A stretch of DNA of 64,000 bases from Desmodesmus armatus (taxonomy: Eukaryota; Chlorophyta; Chlorophyceae; Sphaeropleales; Scenedesmaceae): the NCBI GenBank assembly GCA_007449985.2, contig VIIQ02000076.1, positions 207,203 through 271,202 on the forward strand, written 5' to 3'. The translations under genes and the position numbers were made by a program. Of this stretch, positions 33,625 through 52,817 are shown piece by piece; within the stretch, counting starts at the first letter, position 1, and every line of letters begins with the position of its first letter. The notes below the pieces were generated by a model that was given only the letters and a program-made list of their open reading frames with translations, did no database searches and was not told where the DNA came from.

Positions 33625-36600
33625 TCAGAAGTCTCTGAACACCTGCTGACACTCCTTGTCGTCGTCGCCGCTGTCCCTGCCGCTGCGTGGTGGGCTCTTG
33701 CGCTCGCTCTCGACAAGGTCCCGCAACCGCTTCGCACTGTCAGATGCCTGCAGCGCGATGGGCAGTAGCAGCAGCAGTGCTGTATTTCAACTTTTCACAC
33801 AAGTGCCAGCCTGTGGGAATGAATCTGAGCAGACCAGCCAGCGCAGCACGCACACCCTTCTTCCTATACTGCTCAGCAGCAATGCGAATTTGAGAAGACG
33901 GTGGGCACGGCCTGGTGGGAAGCACAGCAAAGACTTCCTGCATGGTACCTATTACATGTTGCCCTATATGTCGCATGCCCACCTTTGGCTTCCTGACTGG
34001 GGCGACCCGCCGTGACTCCAGTCCTGCCCAGTCAAAGCCGTCAAACCACTTGTGGTTCTTGACGTCAGCTGCCTTGCCTGCCAACATGCCCAGGCGTTTG
34101 GCGGGCTTGCGCTCCAGCAGCCGCATCACAAAGTCCTGCACAGCAGCAACACATGCCGCTTAGTCAGCCAGGAGGATGTACCACCGTGGCGCAAAGACTG
34201 CAACTGGCAACAAGGTGCCTTCAAAAGCTGAATCCCTGAGACACGCATGCACACGGCCCATTCGATTGCACAAAGTGCACAAAGCTACAACTGCAGGACA
34301 GGAAATGATATCAGGCCCTCAAGGTCACCCGCCTACCCATGAACCTCGCTGGCAGCATGCACTGCCCATCATTCCAGCTGCACGGCTGGACCCGCACACC
34401 ACACAAGCGCCTACTTCAGCCTACTTTTCTCACCTCGGCAGGTTGCGAGAGGAAGGGCGGGTACTTGATGATGTAGTTCTCATCCACGATGCGCCGCATC
34501 ACCACCATGGGGTCGTCCGTCTTGGGGCTGCTGAACGGCTGCCGGCCCGTCAGCAGCACGTACGTCAGCACACCCAGCCCCCACCAGTCCACGCTGTAGT
34601 TGTAGCCGTGCGCCAGCACTGCAACACACCAGTACAACACGTACTCTCAGCCAGATTTCAGAAGGCATGGCCAGGCCCAGGTTCCCTCACACGTATCTTG
34701 CCCTTGCTGCTCACAAGCAAACACGCCTAGGCCAGTTTCAGATTGGGTTGACCTAAGACCACAGCATCAGCGCTTGCGTGCACCTTTGAAAACAGTCTCA
34801 CTGGTCAGGCACTCAACGCGGGCATATGCCATACACACAGTATCCCTAGTGCCAAGGCTTGCAGCCCTCACCATTTTCTGGCGCCACATAGCCGGGTGTC
34901 CCGCAGAAGGTGTACGTCCGGTTGTTGGACTCGAGCACCTTGGCAAAGCCAAAGTCACCAATCTTCACAAATCCCTGCGCAGCACAACAACCACAACACC
35001 TGTGTGAGCCTCCCTGGCACAGCTGCATCAGCAACCTCAACCTGTTTCACGCTGCCTCCCACCCCTCCACCCTGTCGGCTTGGCGAAGCAGCTGGGCAGT
35101 CGCAGCATTACACCCACTAGTCCAATCAGGCAGCAAGCTCATGCTGCTGCACCGACACCCTGCAAACCGGCTGAGTGTATGGCCCCAGCCATTGCCCTGG
35201 CTTTGAGTAGGTTACCTGTGCGTCGATGAACACGTTTTCTGGCTTGAGGTCCCGGTACACTGTGTGGCTGCTGTGCAGGTACTCCAACGCCAGGATGATG
35301 GAGGCCACGTAGAACTTTGCCAAGTCCTCAGGCATCCCTTGCAGCATCTTCACCTGCGAATCAGCAACACACACCACACCTTTCAGTCATGCCCAACTCC
35401 CACAAGGGGTGCCACCTCCACGACCTGGCCTGCCAGCAACCAACAGGCACATGCTGTCCACGACAGCTTGCTAAGCGTCAATGCACCAACCTGTGAACTG
35501 CTCACAGAACCAGATGCAGTGTGTGTCGCATGCAAGCCACAGCCTGTAGCATGCCTCAAGTTTGAAGACACTGGGCGTTACACAAGTCAGTGAGCTGCAT
35601 GCACCCTTTCTTGCATCCTTTCCCATGCCGCCTGCATGAAGGGTTTGTGTTCACCTTGGGTGCAAGGCATGCCACGTGCCAGCTGGCGCTGGGCACTCGC
35701 TGCTTGATGACCTTTGCCTCAGCCACCAGCACGTCCATCAGATCACCCCCAGGCATCAGGTCAAACAGGAAGTACAGGTGGTGCTTGTCCTGAAAGGTGG
35801 CGTACTGACGGATGCAAAACGGGTGCGCGGTGTTCTTGGTGATGGCCTGTGTGACACCGGGGATAGCAGCGGCGGTAGCACAGCATGACAACATGCCGGG
35901 TCAAGTAGAGGCAAGGCAATAAGCTGCAGGGCATATGAGGAGAGTCATTGATCTGGCACTCAGCCCTGTCATGCTGCGGCCGCCATAACAAGCTGTGTGG
36001 CCTCTCAAGTTGAAATTTTGTGCCACCCTGAACAGCACTGGTGTGTTTGGTGCTGCAGGTGGTCATGATGTTCCACCCTGGCTGCTGCAGTGCCAGCATC
36101 AATGGTCCTGGCTGCCGCACCTGCTCAAAGTACACGTGCTCTGGGCACTGCACCACTGCCTGCTTGCGCATGCGCTTCATGGCATAGGTGTTGCCCGTCG
36201 TCTCCTCCGTCACCTCACTGACCCGGCTGAAAGCACCGCCACCCAGGATGGGGCCCTCCGTCAGCACCAAGCTGGGGACGTCCTTGGTCAGGTCAAGGTC
36301 CTCTGCAGGACAACAGGCACATCACGCACACCAATAGTAACTCCGCAGTGCAATGCAGCAGTTGCACAACAACCATAGCAGCCTAGCATAGAATCTGTTC
36401 TGGTTTGTTGGTATGTCACATCTCCCAGTGCTGCTGAAGAATGTGCGACAGTACAGACGGTGCCAAAGAGTGTAGTCTGCACTGCAGCACGCGCACAGCA
36501 CATTACTCTCAACATGTGCTGTGTCAGGACGCTGTGTGTGCATCTTGATGAAAGGTGAAATGTTACAAAATGGCAGCGAGCGTCCAGCAACAGGGCGTAT

Positions 36601-39277
36601 ACAGCAATGTGCTGATCAACACTGGGGCATGGCCATGTTCACAGTGCTGGGTGCTCACCTAGCTTGCTGCCACCCTTGCGCATCTCCAGCACCTCATCCA
36701 AGTGCCCTCGCGCCCGCACCACCTCCCAGGTGACATCGCCGTTGCGGCCGCGCTTCCTGCGCTTGATCAGCACCTCCGCCGGCTGCCGCTCAGGCGCACC
36801 CGTTTTCTTGAAGGTGCCGAGCTTGCTGAGCCGCTGCGCAATCACCTACAGCACCACAAAGACACATGCCCTCACATTTTCTCAATGGCTGACGACAACG
36901 TCCCAGCCCACACGGATTGCATGTGCAGTGTCTGTGTAGGGCAAGTAGCTGTGCATGCTGTGTGGCCACTGACCTGCAAGCAGCGGGCGCAAACACGGGT
37001 ATCACTTTTGCCCAGTCCATGCGTCCACCCACCTGTGGTGACTTTTCCCGCTTCATCAGCTCCTCCAGTGGGCCCAGCACACTGAGGAAAGTGTTACGGG
37101 CCAGCGCAAGCACTGTCAGCGGCGTGGCCGCTTCAACCTGTCCAGCACAAGGGCAGCAGGTGCAGCACAAGTGGGTGCTGGCTGACACTCCATACACTGA
37201 AGCCCCCTTGTGTGCATGGCCGGCATGCCGGGAAAGCAGGCAGACCCAAAACCTGCAGAGCCCACAAGCATTCAGGAACAAGGCACAGCATGCTGCACGT
37301 ACCGTCGCCATGCGCGGCTCCTGCACCAGCAGTGCACGCTCCCCAAAGAAGTCAGCCCTGAAGAGATGGTTGACCTTGTGCTGACGGCCCCCAGGGCCTG
37401 ACTGGAAGACGACTGCCTCGCCCTCCTTGATGATGTAGAAGTAGTCGCCAGCCTCACCCTCCACCACCACCTGCGTCAGCAACAGCAGGAGCATGTGAGT
37501 GATAGACACACCAAGCCACAGCATGACTCGCTGCGCGCTGCTAGCACATTTTTCAGGTCAGGCCCGGTGCAACTGCACACACACTTGCTGAGGGCCTGTG
37601 GGACGACTTTGTGCTGAGCACTGCGCAGGCATGACATTCCCTGCCTACACAGCGTCTCCCGCGCTGCTAGTGTCGCTGCGTGCTCACCTTGTCGCCCCTC
37701 TTGAATGTCTTCTCCTCGAAGGCATCCACCAGCTGCAGCTTCTCCTCCTGGCTCAGTGGGTTGAGCAGCGGCACGCTGTTCAGGAACAGCTCCACTTCAC
37801 TGGCCTGAGCCTCAGCAGCGTTGCGCAGGAAGTACCTGCAGGTCATGCAGCATGGTGAAAGACGACCCGTCAGCACAACCCACGCCGCCCCATCACAGCG
37901 CTGCTTGTAGCTTTACAAAGCTCTCTGAGTAGCCTGTGCAATAGGCAACGACCATGCATAAGCATAGCTGCATGTGCACCAGTTATGCCCTGGGTGTTCG
38001 CCCAGCACAAGGCCTGCCACCGCTGCCAGCATGAGTTGCCACCGGTGCCTGGCTGTCCTGCATGTTGAACATACTGAGCAGACACCAAGGCCTGCCAAGC
38101 TGCCTACCTGAACACATCCCTCTCCAGCACCCACACGACTGCTTCTGTTGTGGCAGCAACTGTGGCGGATCGGGGGCAGTTGTACATGAGGGCCAGCTCT
38201 CCAAACACATCGCCGCGCTCCTTCAGGTTCACCCTGAAGTTGACACCCTGACGCCTTTGAAGCACCTGCAGTTCGGCAAAGCACATGTGTGCTGACATGA
38301 ACCCCAATTGCTACTGCTGCCCTGTTTGCATGGCATTGCTCAATCGGCAAGACGCGTGTGTGCATTTCTGGTGCACCACTGGACTTGTGAAAGCAGACAC
38401 CATGCCAATGCTGCGAATTGCCGCGGGCTGCTGATATATAAACAATGCAACAGCATCTCGAGCTGCGCGCCAAGCGCCATCCCCAAGACCAGCTGCGAGT
38501 TTGCCTATGCGTCAGCCAGCAAGAGTCTCGGAGAAGTGGTTCGTTGCTGCGATAGCCATGTAGGGTGCACTCACGACAGACTTGATTGCCAGCTTCTTTC
38601 CAGCTCCTTGCTGCCTGCCTTAGCACCCTTACCTCAAACTTTCCCGCCTTCACCACATACAGCTCTGAGGCAGCTGCTCCGCTGTCTCCCTCCTTGATGA
38701 GGATTTCACCTGCTGACACCGACCGCTCATACATCTCTGACACCACCTTGCGCTGCAGGGCTGGCTCCAGCTTGTTGAACACCAGCACCTTATTCAGGTT
38801 CTCCTGCAGCACAAGCGCCAGGCAGCCGGAGGCAGGTGCTGCTCGAGCTGCAGCCGCTTGGAAGCGCCTGTAAAATGGCAACTGCTGTGGAGGCTGGTAT
38901 GCACACACTGCCACTGCAGGACAGCAGTTGCTGACATGCTCCTGCGAACTGAAGTGGCTAGGAAGAACTGCCAACGAGTATGTGCTGCTGGTGCAGGAGG
39001 TGTGTGCTGGTCGCTGAGAGCGATATTGATAACACGTGGATGCTGTTGAGCCACAAGACCGGGCGCTACCCTAGTTGATCACGGCGCATGCACGCACATG
39101 CAGTCTGCATGTTCACGTACACACCTCCAAGAACTGGTAGTCCTCGGCATTGGCCACAACGCCCTGTGGCAGCTTGGGAGCCACCAGGCGCTTGAGGGCA
39201 CCGCCTCCAGTGATACCAACAGCACGCCCTGTGACTGCATCGCCCTGGTCTGCTGCTTTAGAACTGGACTGTCCCAT
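33625..39277 (-). CDS. cGMP-dependent protein kinase-like (PKG) with two cyclic-nucleotide-binding domains
   Basis: Fourteen exons in phase: 39277-39125, 38803-38633, 38265-38108, 37835-37688, 37470-37303, 37137-37033, 36845-36659, 36302-36121, 35846-35697, 35353-35216, 34974-34872, 34618-34434, 34135-33983 and 33747-33625 (707 residues). The N-terminus [10 protein letters not shown] is a strong N-myristoylation signal (Gly2, Ser6). CNB-A has [16 protein letters not shown] (129-144); Ser after the phosphate-binding Arg favours cGMP over cAMP in this family. CNB-B has [15 protein letters not shown] (252-266). The kinase domain has a glycine loop GGGAF (384-388), Lys406 (AMKRM), YRDLKPEN with catalytic Asp509, DFG at 527-529, GTPGYVAPE, and DWWGLGVL, ending with the AGC-type tail WFDGFDW. 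It phosphorylates Ser/Thr proteins in response to cyclic nucleotide; membrane attachment through myristate is inference. The intron after VIKQR uses a weak donor (GTGCCC). A C-terminal Ser/Arg/Asp tail ends QQVFRDF. Confidence 0.95.
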
Positions 39278-40183
39278 GCCAGCACGTCAGGGTGATGCCT
39301 TCTTAGGCACTACACTAAAAGCCACCTGCTCGACAGGCACAAGGAAATGTTTCACCATCAAGTACCAGTAAAAAATCATGCCTGTGCCTACCGGATTGTT
39401 CACTGCATGTGCCTGCGGCCCATACCCATGGGGCGATCTGTTGCTGCAGTGATGTAGGCGCTACACTGGTGCTGTAGGGCGTGACTCACTGCTCCTTAAT
39501 GTGACACCGATACACTACCTTTTATTTTCCTGTGTGCACACTTCAATCAGCCTGTTCGTCGTGATCCAGCATCAGAACTGGAGCTCCCACCACGTCAGCA
39601 GCAGGGTCTGTTGTTGTCTCCTGGACTGTGCCCCAACCTTTGCGACCCTCAAACGCAGCTGTTGAAGAACAATTACAACGCAAGGATGGTGATTACGTTG
39701 TACGTGGTCAAACAGCAGACGGGAAGGGCTGAGCAGGTTGGGTTGGGTTGTAGTCTGCTGCTGACAAGGAGTAAGTTGTCACAGCCAGGGCCAATCAAGC
39801 GGTTCAAAATGTTTTGGGAAGGATAAGAAGACTACTTTCAACAAAATCCGTGAACATTCACAAAGAAAAAACCGCACTGAAACTTGTTCGTCACTGAGGG
39901 AGCAACTGGGGCGTGGTTAACGCTGCCAATTCAAAATTTTCAGTTGAAGAGAGACGTTGGTCGTTTACTAGGGGCTGAGGATTCCCAAAAATTTCAACTC
40001 ACTGAGCCAGATCAAGATCGTCAAGCAGTACATCTGCCCAACCCACATAGAGCGTTAACAGACCTATCGGTGTGTGTGTTGACAGCCTACAAGGTGTTGA
40101 CAGCCTACAAGGCCTACAAGGAGCTGTGTGCTGATGAGAGTGTCAGAGACGCTCAGCTGAAGGGTCGAAGGCCACCACGCTCC
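39278..40183. promoter_or_regulatory. Divergent spacer, kinase / GBP-family GTPase
   Basis: A 906-base region between two start codons pointing away from each other. It is more AT-rich in parts (39830-40000) than its surroundings. Near 40077-40115 a GTTGACAGCCTACAAG unit is directly repeated, followed by a third partial copy. An open frame runs into the GTPase start from upstream (39884), but the signal peptide begins at the internal ATG 40184, so I treat the upstream part as 5' UTR. Confidence 0.4.
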
Positions 40184-43100
40184 ATGCCAGTGACTGGCTT
40201 GTGGGCCTGCCTGCTCGTTGCATTTGCTGCAACTGGCTGCAAAGCCTGGGAGGCCAGACCGTAAGTATTCTATGCTGCCTGTACCAACAGTACCTCGGCA
40301 CTAACGCAGACCAGCAGTGGTCGCAGAGCATCATCGCTGCGTGTGTAAGTGGTCCAGCTGCTGCCGCTGCTGCCCTTGTAGGTATGCCCTTGTGAACCCT
40401 GTGCCCAGCACGTCCCACTTACAGGTGGCACAGGAGGGCTTGCAGCTGCTGGAAAGCATTGACAAACCTGTAGCCCCTATCGTTGTGATAGGGCCCTACC
40501 GCTCCGGCAAATCTTTCCTGCTCAATCAGCTTCTTGGCGTGCCATGCAGTAGGTGCCCTATGCCGCTGTCAGCTGTCATAAGAGCAGTGTGAGGGATCCA
40601 GCAGCATGGCATGTCTCACTCATGCAGCGTCTTCAGCACAGGGCACTGGGTGCATCATGGAAGTTGGGCAGTTGCAGGGAAGCCAGCAGACAGCACGCAG
40701 GCAGCAGGCCCCTCCTTGTGTGCTGTCCTAGGCTTGCTCCAAAGCCCGCACTACCAATATCGGCCGAAGCAAACCTTTGTGCACAAACCTTTCCTCCACA
40801 CTGCAGATGCTGGCTTTGGTGTGGGGCACACCCGGGAGACAGAAACCAAGGGCATCTGGGTGTGGGGAGAACCGAAAACAGTCAAGGATGGCAATGGAGA
40901 AAGAATGGTGCGCAGCTGCATACCTGTCCCTTGGTCCCCCTGGCATGCAGTTGCTTCGAGCGTCTAAGTCAATTGCAGCAGCCATATGGCATGCCATCCT
41001 TTCAACGCCATTTGCAACACCTTCCCACATGCCAATAGCACCTGCAAAACCTGCAGTGACCGCTGTGCTGTTGGGCTGTTGAGCTGCATGCTGCCGCCTG
41101 GGCTTTGCTATGCAGATGCTGTTTGTGGACACAGAGGGCTTCGAAAGCACCGGCCGGTCCAACACCTATGATGACCGCGTGTTTGCTGTGGCCACTGTGC
41201 TGAGCTCCCTGCTGATCTACAACTTGCCTGAAACAATACGTGGCAGTGATGTCTCCAAGCTGTCTTTTGTGGTAGAGCTTGCGGCAGGCTTTTATGACCA
41301 AGGCAACAAGGTGGGGGGCAAAAGATGGCTTGGGCCAGCAGACCTGGTGCTCAGGTGATAGCACGTTATCTGTCACACCAGCATAGCGTAGCACAGCACA
41401 GTCAAGATATTTACAGACTGCTGGACAGACCCCTCAACACAGCAAGTCACAGCACACGCCAGAAACACAACCCCTGCTTAACTGCATGGCTGCCTGCCTG
41501 CCTGCCTGCCTTCTCCTGCCTCCCAGACTGCCACTGCAGTCCCTGTGGAGCCTGGCAGCATGTTGTGGGTCATCCAGCGGGACTTCCTGCAGGGCAAGTC
41601 AGTACAGCAGCTGGTCAAGGATGCACTGGCGCCAGTGCCCAACCCCAATAATGACAAGGCTATTGCTGACACCAATGCCATACGTGCCTCACTCACCAGC
41701 ATAGCTCGCAACAGTACAGGCTACAGGTGAGGGCAGGCAGGGCTTGCGGTCCAGGAGAGCTTTAGGGTTCATGGGTGGGTGAGGAACTTATCGCAGCTCA
41801 CATTCTGCCCACCCTGTGAATGCTGGGAGTCTCCTGCAAGAAGCCTTGCAGCTGCTTCACGAGCAATCATCCAGGCAGCTGGGTGTGTGTCTCCATAATG
41901 CGGGCACTCTGCAGCAGCTGCAGCAAAAATGCAACACCCTCAGCACCACCGTTGCAGCCTTCCCCATTCTGTACACGGAGTGCCCTTATCCAATGGCCCC
42001 CTGCACCAGCCTTCACCTGGCATCATCCCACTCGCGTCATCCTCAAATACAGTCAACAAAAATGCAACGCCGCTTCCCCTCACCCCCCCTCCTTCCCCGC
42101 CATCACTCCCCCCCCCCCAGCTTACCGCAGCCCCACCTGGACCGCACTGCCCTGTGTCGACTGAATGACACTGAGCTGGACAAGCGCTACATCACACAGC
42201 GGGACGGCCTGCGGCAGGTGGTGCAGGACAGGACACATGCCAAGGTGGTGGGCGGGCAGCAGCTGACAGGAAAGGCCCTGGCACGGCTGCTGCAGACTTT
42301 GATTGCAGGTGAGCAAAGCTGCTGGTCCTCCGCTCGGTTAGTGCAACTACACGCATGATAAACAAAACAAGTTTACAGGCGCACAAGTGCTCGCACCTGG
42401 GCAGGGTTTTGAATGTGTGCTGCTACCATTGCTGGCATGCAAGCTTCTGCTGGCATGGATGCTCAACAGTTGGTCCGCATTTCCTGCGGCGTCATGGTGG
42501 GAGGCGGTGCCTCATGTGGTGTGGTTTCATGCCGTGCCAAGTGGCGTGCCAATCATGCATGTCATGACTCAGCCTGCTTGCACTACCTTGCTGCTTGCAC
42601 TGCCTTGCTGCTTGTACTGCATCACTGCTGGTAAATTCACCGCTCTTGTCACGTCCCCAATTTGCTGTTGCCATGCAGCCCTGAATGCCAAGGAGATTCC
42701 CACTGGAGCCAGCCTCATAGAGAGCTTCAACAGGGAGATTGTCACCAAGGCCATGCAGCTCTATGTGGAGAAACTGGATGCCGCAGTGCAGCTGCCAGTC
42801 GATGCAGAGGAGTTGGAAAAGGTGCGTGCATTGCATAGGGCCAGCTGCCAAATGGGGTCGCACTGGGGCTCCAGCTTGTGCTGGGCCTTGGCTGCCGTCA
42901 TAATGGGGAGATGCCGGTGTAGCAGACACTTTCTATTAGTCGTCAAGCATCTGCTCATGCGGCGCCCAGGATTGGGTGGGTCACAAGTGGCAGTCACTGT
43001 TTCTGCACACAAATATCGTGTGGGCCTGTCGAGCACTGTCACAGCTTGCGTGCAGCTTTCTGGTGGTCGCCCAGGTACTGAATGCTGGCGATGCAGACAC

Positions 43101-44613
43101 AGACACCAAACACTGTGCAGCCGACATCCCCCAGGCAAACAGCTCAAATGGCAAATTGAATCCACCGTGCAGCAGCATCGCACTCACGAGCACAGGCTGG
43201 CAGCCCATCAACCCCTTCAACCTTGCCTGCATTTCACATATGCATGCAGGCCCACAAAGCAGCACGTGCTGCAGCCGAGGCGGCCTTCTACGAACATCTG
43301 CTAGGCAGGCGCCAGGCCGACAGCCTCAAGCAGCAACTGGCAGCAGCAATTGCCAAGGAGCACAAGGGCAAGGTCACGGCCAACGTGGCTGAGTCCAACA
43401 CCCTGTGCCAGGCGTTGGAGATGGAGTGCACCAAGCAGCTGGCAGGCGTGGAGGGGCGGATACAGGTGCCGTCCATGTACCAGTTTGAGGGGCGGCACAA
43501 GGCTTGCGTGAAGCGGTTTGAGGTGGGTGGGAAGCGCATCGCGCACATTATCTTGTAGGTTTGTTCAGGTGCTGGTATCAGTCATGCTGCACCTAAGGTG
43601 GTGTGAGTCGCTCAGGCAGGGCTGTGCAGTCTATTAGCACAGTAGGCTCCAGGGGGGTGCGACTAGTTGCCAGCAGCAGACAGGGCATTGGTGGCAGCCT
43701 CTTACTATTTACATAGCCCAGCACACAAGGAGCACAACAAGCTTTAACTTCACAGCAGTGACCGGTGCTGCTGCGCAGCATGCTGCTGTCATCACTCCTG
43801 CCATGCTGCCGCCACCTGTGTAGGCCAAGTGTGTTGGTCCAGCCCGCAGCAGCAGCGAGGAGCGATTGAGTCTCAGCTGGAAGCAGGCCCGCAGCCAGTT
43901 TGCCAAGGACTACAACGACAGGCTGTTCACTGGCCTGCTGTTGAGTGCCGTGGGGGCCATCGTGCTCTTCCGCTTTGTTGTCAAGGTGGGAAAGATGACG
44001 ACCTACAGGTTGCATATCCTAGCTTGACAGCACTTGATACAGACCCTTTGAAGTATGGTCCAAATGTTACACCTCGTGTATGTCACACTTCAGAACAGTG
44101 CGACTTGTGTCAATAGACGCGTGTGGCACCAGCAGCAAACGTGCTCCATGCATTCCACAGCGGCTGCAACTGCCAAGGTTTGTCATGCTGACAACACAAA
44201 TCAATGGCTGGCCGCATAAAGATTGTGACATCATGTTGATATGATGATCAGAGCGCATCATAGCCTAGCCAACAGAGACCAGAAGAGCCTGGTTACGCTT
44301 GATGATAATGCTTTGCCTGTCGCAGGTGGCCCTTCTAGAGGCTGTCAGCTGGGTGGCTGTCATATTCTTGGAGGTATACCCCCACATCTGGGGTGGCTCG
44401 AGAGCCATGTACGAGTCATGGTGGTGGAAAATGACGTCACGGGCGTGGGAGGGGGTGATGTGGGCGCTATTCACAGCAGGGGGCTTGGCATTGTGGGTGG
44501 GGCTTGGGGTTGTTGCCGCCCTAACATGGCGGCGACTGCAACTCAAACGGCAAGACAGGAAGAAGAATGTGTTGACGTCCAGAGCTGGGGACATACGTGA
44601 CCTAGATGTGTAA
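40184..44613 (+). CDS. Guanylate-binding-protein (GBP) family GTPase with signal peptide and C-terminal membrane segments
   Basis: Ten exons in phase: 40184-40260, 40382-40548, 40807-40907, 41116-41310, 41527-41726, 42121-42308, 42679-42821, 43250-43522, 43824-43985 and 44326-44613 (597 residues). Residues 1-22 form a hydrophobic signal peptide (WACLLVAFAATGCKA). The large GTPase domain has G1 GPYRSGKS (63-70), a switch region HTRETETKGIWVW, G3 DTEG (120-123), and the GBP-type G4 in WVIQRDF (RD at 198-199). A helical domain follows (EIPTGASLIESFNREIVTKAM; AHKAARAAAEAAFYEHLL). Three hydrophobic helices end the protein: about 482-501, 503-519 and 546-568, then a basic tail (RRLQLKRQDRKKN). GBPs and related dynamin-like GTPases remodel or tether membranes. 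A signal peptide ahead of the GTPase domain is odd and discussed in the findings. Confidence 0.9.
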
Positions 44614-45768
44614 CAAACTTGCAAGTGCTGTGCTCCTGTGCAACGAAGGTGCTCCCGAACATTGAGATCGTACAGTACTGTACAGTGCTTCAGAGTACAA
44701 TGATTGGGGACAGAGCCCCCTCGGCACTAGCCAGCGAGCCAAAGGCTCATGAGAGTGCCCAGATGGGCTTATAACGCAAGCCAGTTCCTCAGGTCAGGTG
44801 TGAGGGCTGTACATCGTTTGCTGCATGCCACTGGGCCAGTGCACTAGTGACTGGGACAGCTTCTTTGGGCCATGTTTGGGCCAGCAGCGCTGCTGTCTGG
44901 TGAGCTGCAAGTGTGGGGCCACGGTACTTAGTAAGAGCTATTCACCTTGATCAGTGCTCTACAGAACTCTCCTCTCAAGAGGGTGGACTACACCGTCATC
45001 GTACTGTAACTCGTTATGTGCCTGAATTCGGACAAGATCCAGTGCTGCTCCTGGGCGTGGCTCCTGGGCGTGGCTCCGCAACTATCCTGAGGCCATATAC
45101 TGTGTCGGGTTTTCAAGAGCAGCGTCAAATGTTGTTGACGGGCGTCATTGCAGTCACTGCGTACTTGCGCCCATCCTTGCAAGCCTTCAATTGAGCCACT
45201 AAAGTGCAATTGTCATGTGCCGCTGTGACTTTGGTATGACAATGCCCCAAGAATATGTTCAGTCAGGTCATACGCTAGCACGGCGCCGCCGAAACATACA
45301 TGGACACATACGGCACAGTCAGCAAGTAGATGTGCGCAAATTGGCTTGCAGTTTACTCCCTGTCTGTATTCGGTAAGCCGACGTGAACAAAAGCCCGGTG
45401 CAATTTATCACCGGTCCCATGAAAACCAGCCATACCAAAAGCTGATAGGGGTCTGTCCTGGCAAGGTCGGGGGCTTGGCATGCGTGCCAAGCTTTGCTCG
45501 TGCCTGGCGCACCCGCAACTGCCCCGGCACCGGGGTGTAACAACCGGGGACTAAACCCAAAGCAAAATCCTCTCTACCGCAACAAAATGTCTGAGCTTCT
45601 TGTGAATTGTATGTCCCAGCTTCCTGAGCACTCTCTATCTGTTGTTCTGCTCTGCTTTGTCAGGCCGCAGAGGCAAGACAGCAAGGACAACGGAGCAGCG
45701 GTTGGTCAGAACAGCTGCTCTGCGGGCCTTGCAGCCATCTCCTCTCGTCTAGAGACATAACGCGTTTA
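44614..45768. other. Intergenic with dispersed repeat; subtilase promoter
   Basis: Contains dispersed repeat copy 2 (44669-44809), the short GPVINCTGLL-like minus-strand stretch near 45380-45430, and presumably the subtilase promoter. A direct repeat of GGGCGTGGCTCC occurs at about 45053-45076. No gene is seen. Confidence 0.4.
44669..44809 (+). repeat. Dispersed repeat, copy 2
   Basis: Same block order as copy 1: TACAGTACTGTACAG, GGGGACAGAGCCCCCTCGGC, ACTAGCCAGCGAGCCAAAGG, CTCATGAGAGTGCCCAGATG, then CAGGTCAGGTGTGAGGGCTG. Located just downstream of the GTPase gene. Confidence 0.8.
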
Positions 45769-52215
<6,447 letters not shown>

Positions 52216-52817
52216 GTGAGCTGAACCCCATCATAATTCAAAGCTTGAAGCCATGCCAGCCTGGCATGCAGACAGAGACGGTCTGTGTCACACCTTCTAG
52301 TGTTACTTGCGCATGAGGGCTGTGTGGTAGGTTCCCGGTCGATCAAAGACGACTCTTTACATGCATCCTGGCCATGGACGGCTTTTGGCAACAGCAGTGT
52401 GGCCACACTCACTCACCAGGAGCATAGCTGGGCGACGTGCAAATACCCCAACAACTGATCTTCCATCTTCCATCTTCCATACTTCCATCATGGAATCGTT
52501 GAACAAGCACACACCCCCCATGGGAGCTTGGGTGTGTTATCACCCTGTGTTGCGTGAAGGCGAGTGTGTGGATGGATAAGGAGTGAGTACCTACAGGGTG
52601 AGTCCTGAGTATCTTATGGAGAATGGGACCTGTTGTTTATTATGCTGAGCAGTGTTTTGAACAAGTTGGGTTTAGGGTACAGCTGCAACATGTGCTGCTA
52701 CCTACTATGTGTGTTGTTGGGCATGGCAGTTGCAACACTTGCTGCCTATCCTTGAGCAGTGTTCGAATGGTCCTTGGCTGACTGCGATTCTGGAGCAGTC
52801 GCCTGACTGGGGAGGTG

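Noticed and set aside
39884..40183. N-terminal extension of the GBP-family GTPase by an in-frame upstream ORF
   Set aside because: It would bury the signal peptide 100 residues inside the protein. The sequence contains direct repeats and looks like 5' UTR.
52216..52600. Missing subtilase exon with the catalytic Ser
   Set aside because: I searched all plus-strand frames by eye for GTSMA or SMA-P patterns and found none before the LTR.
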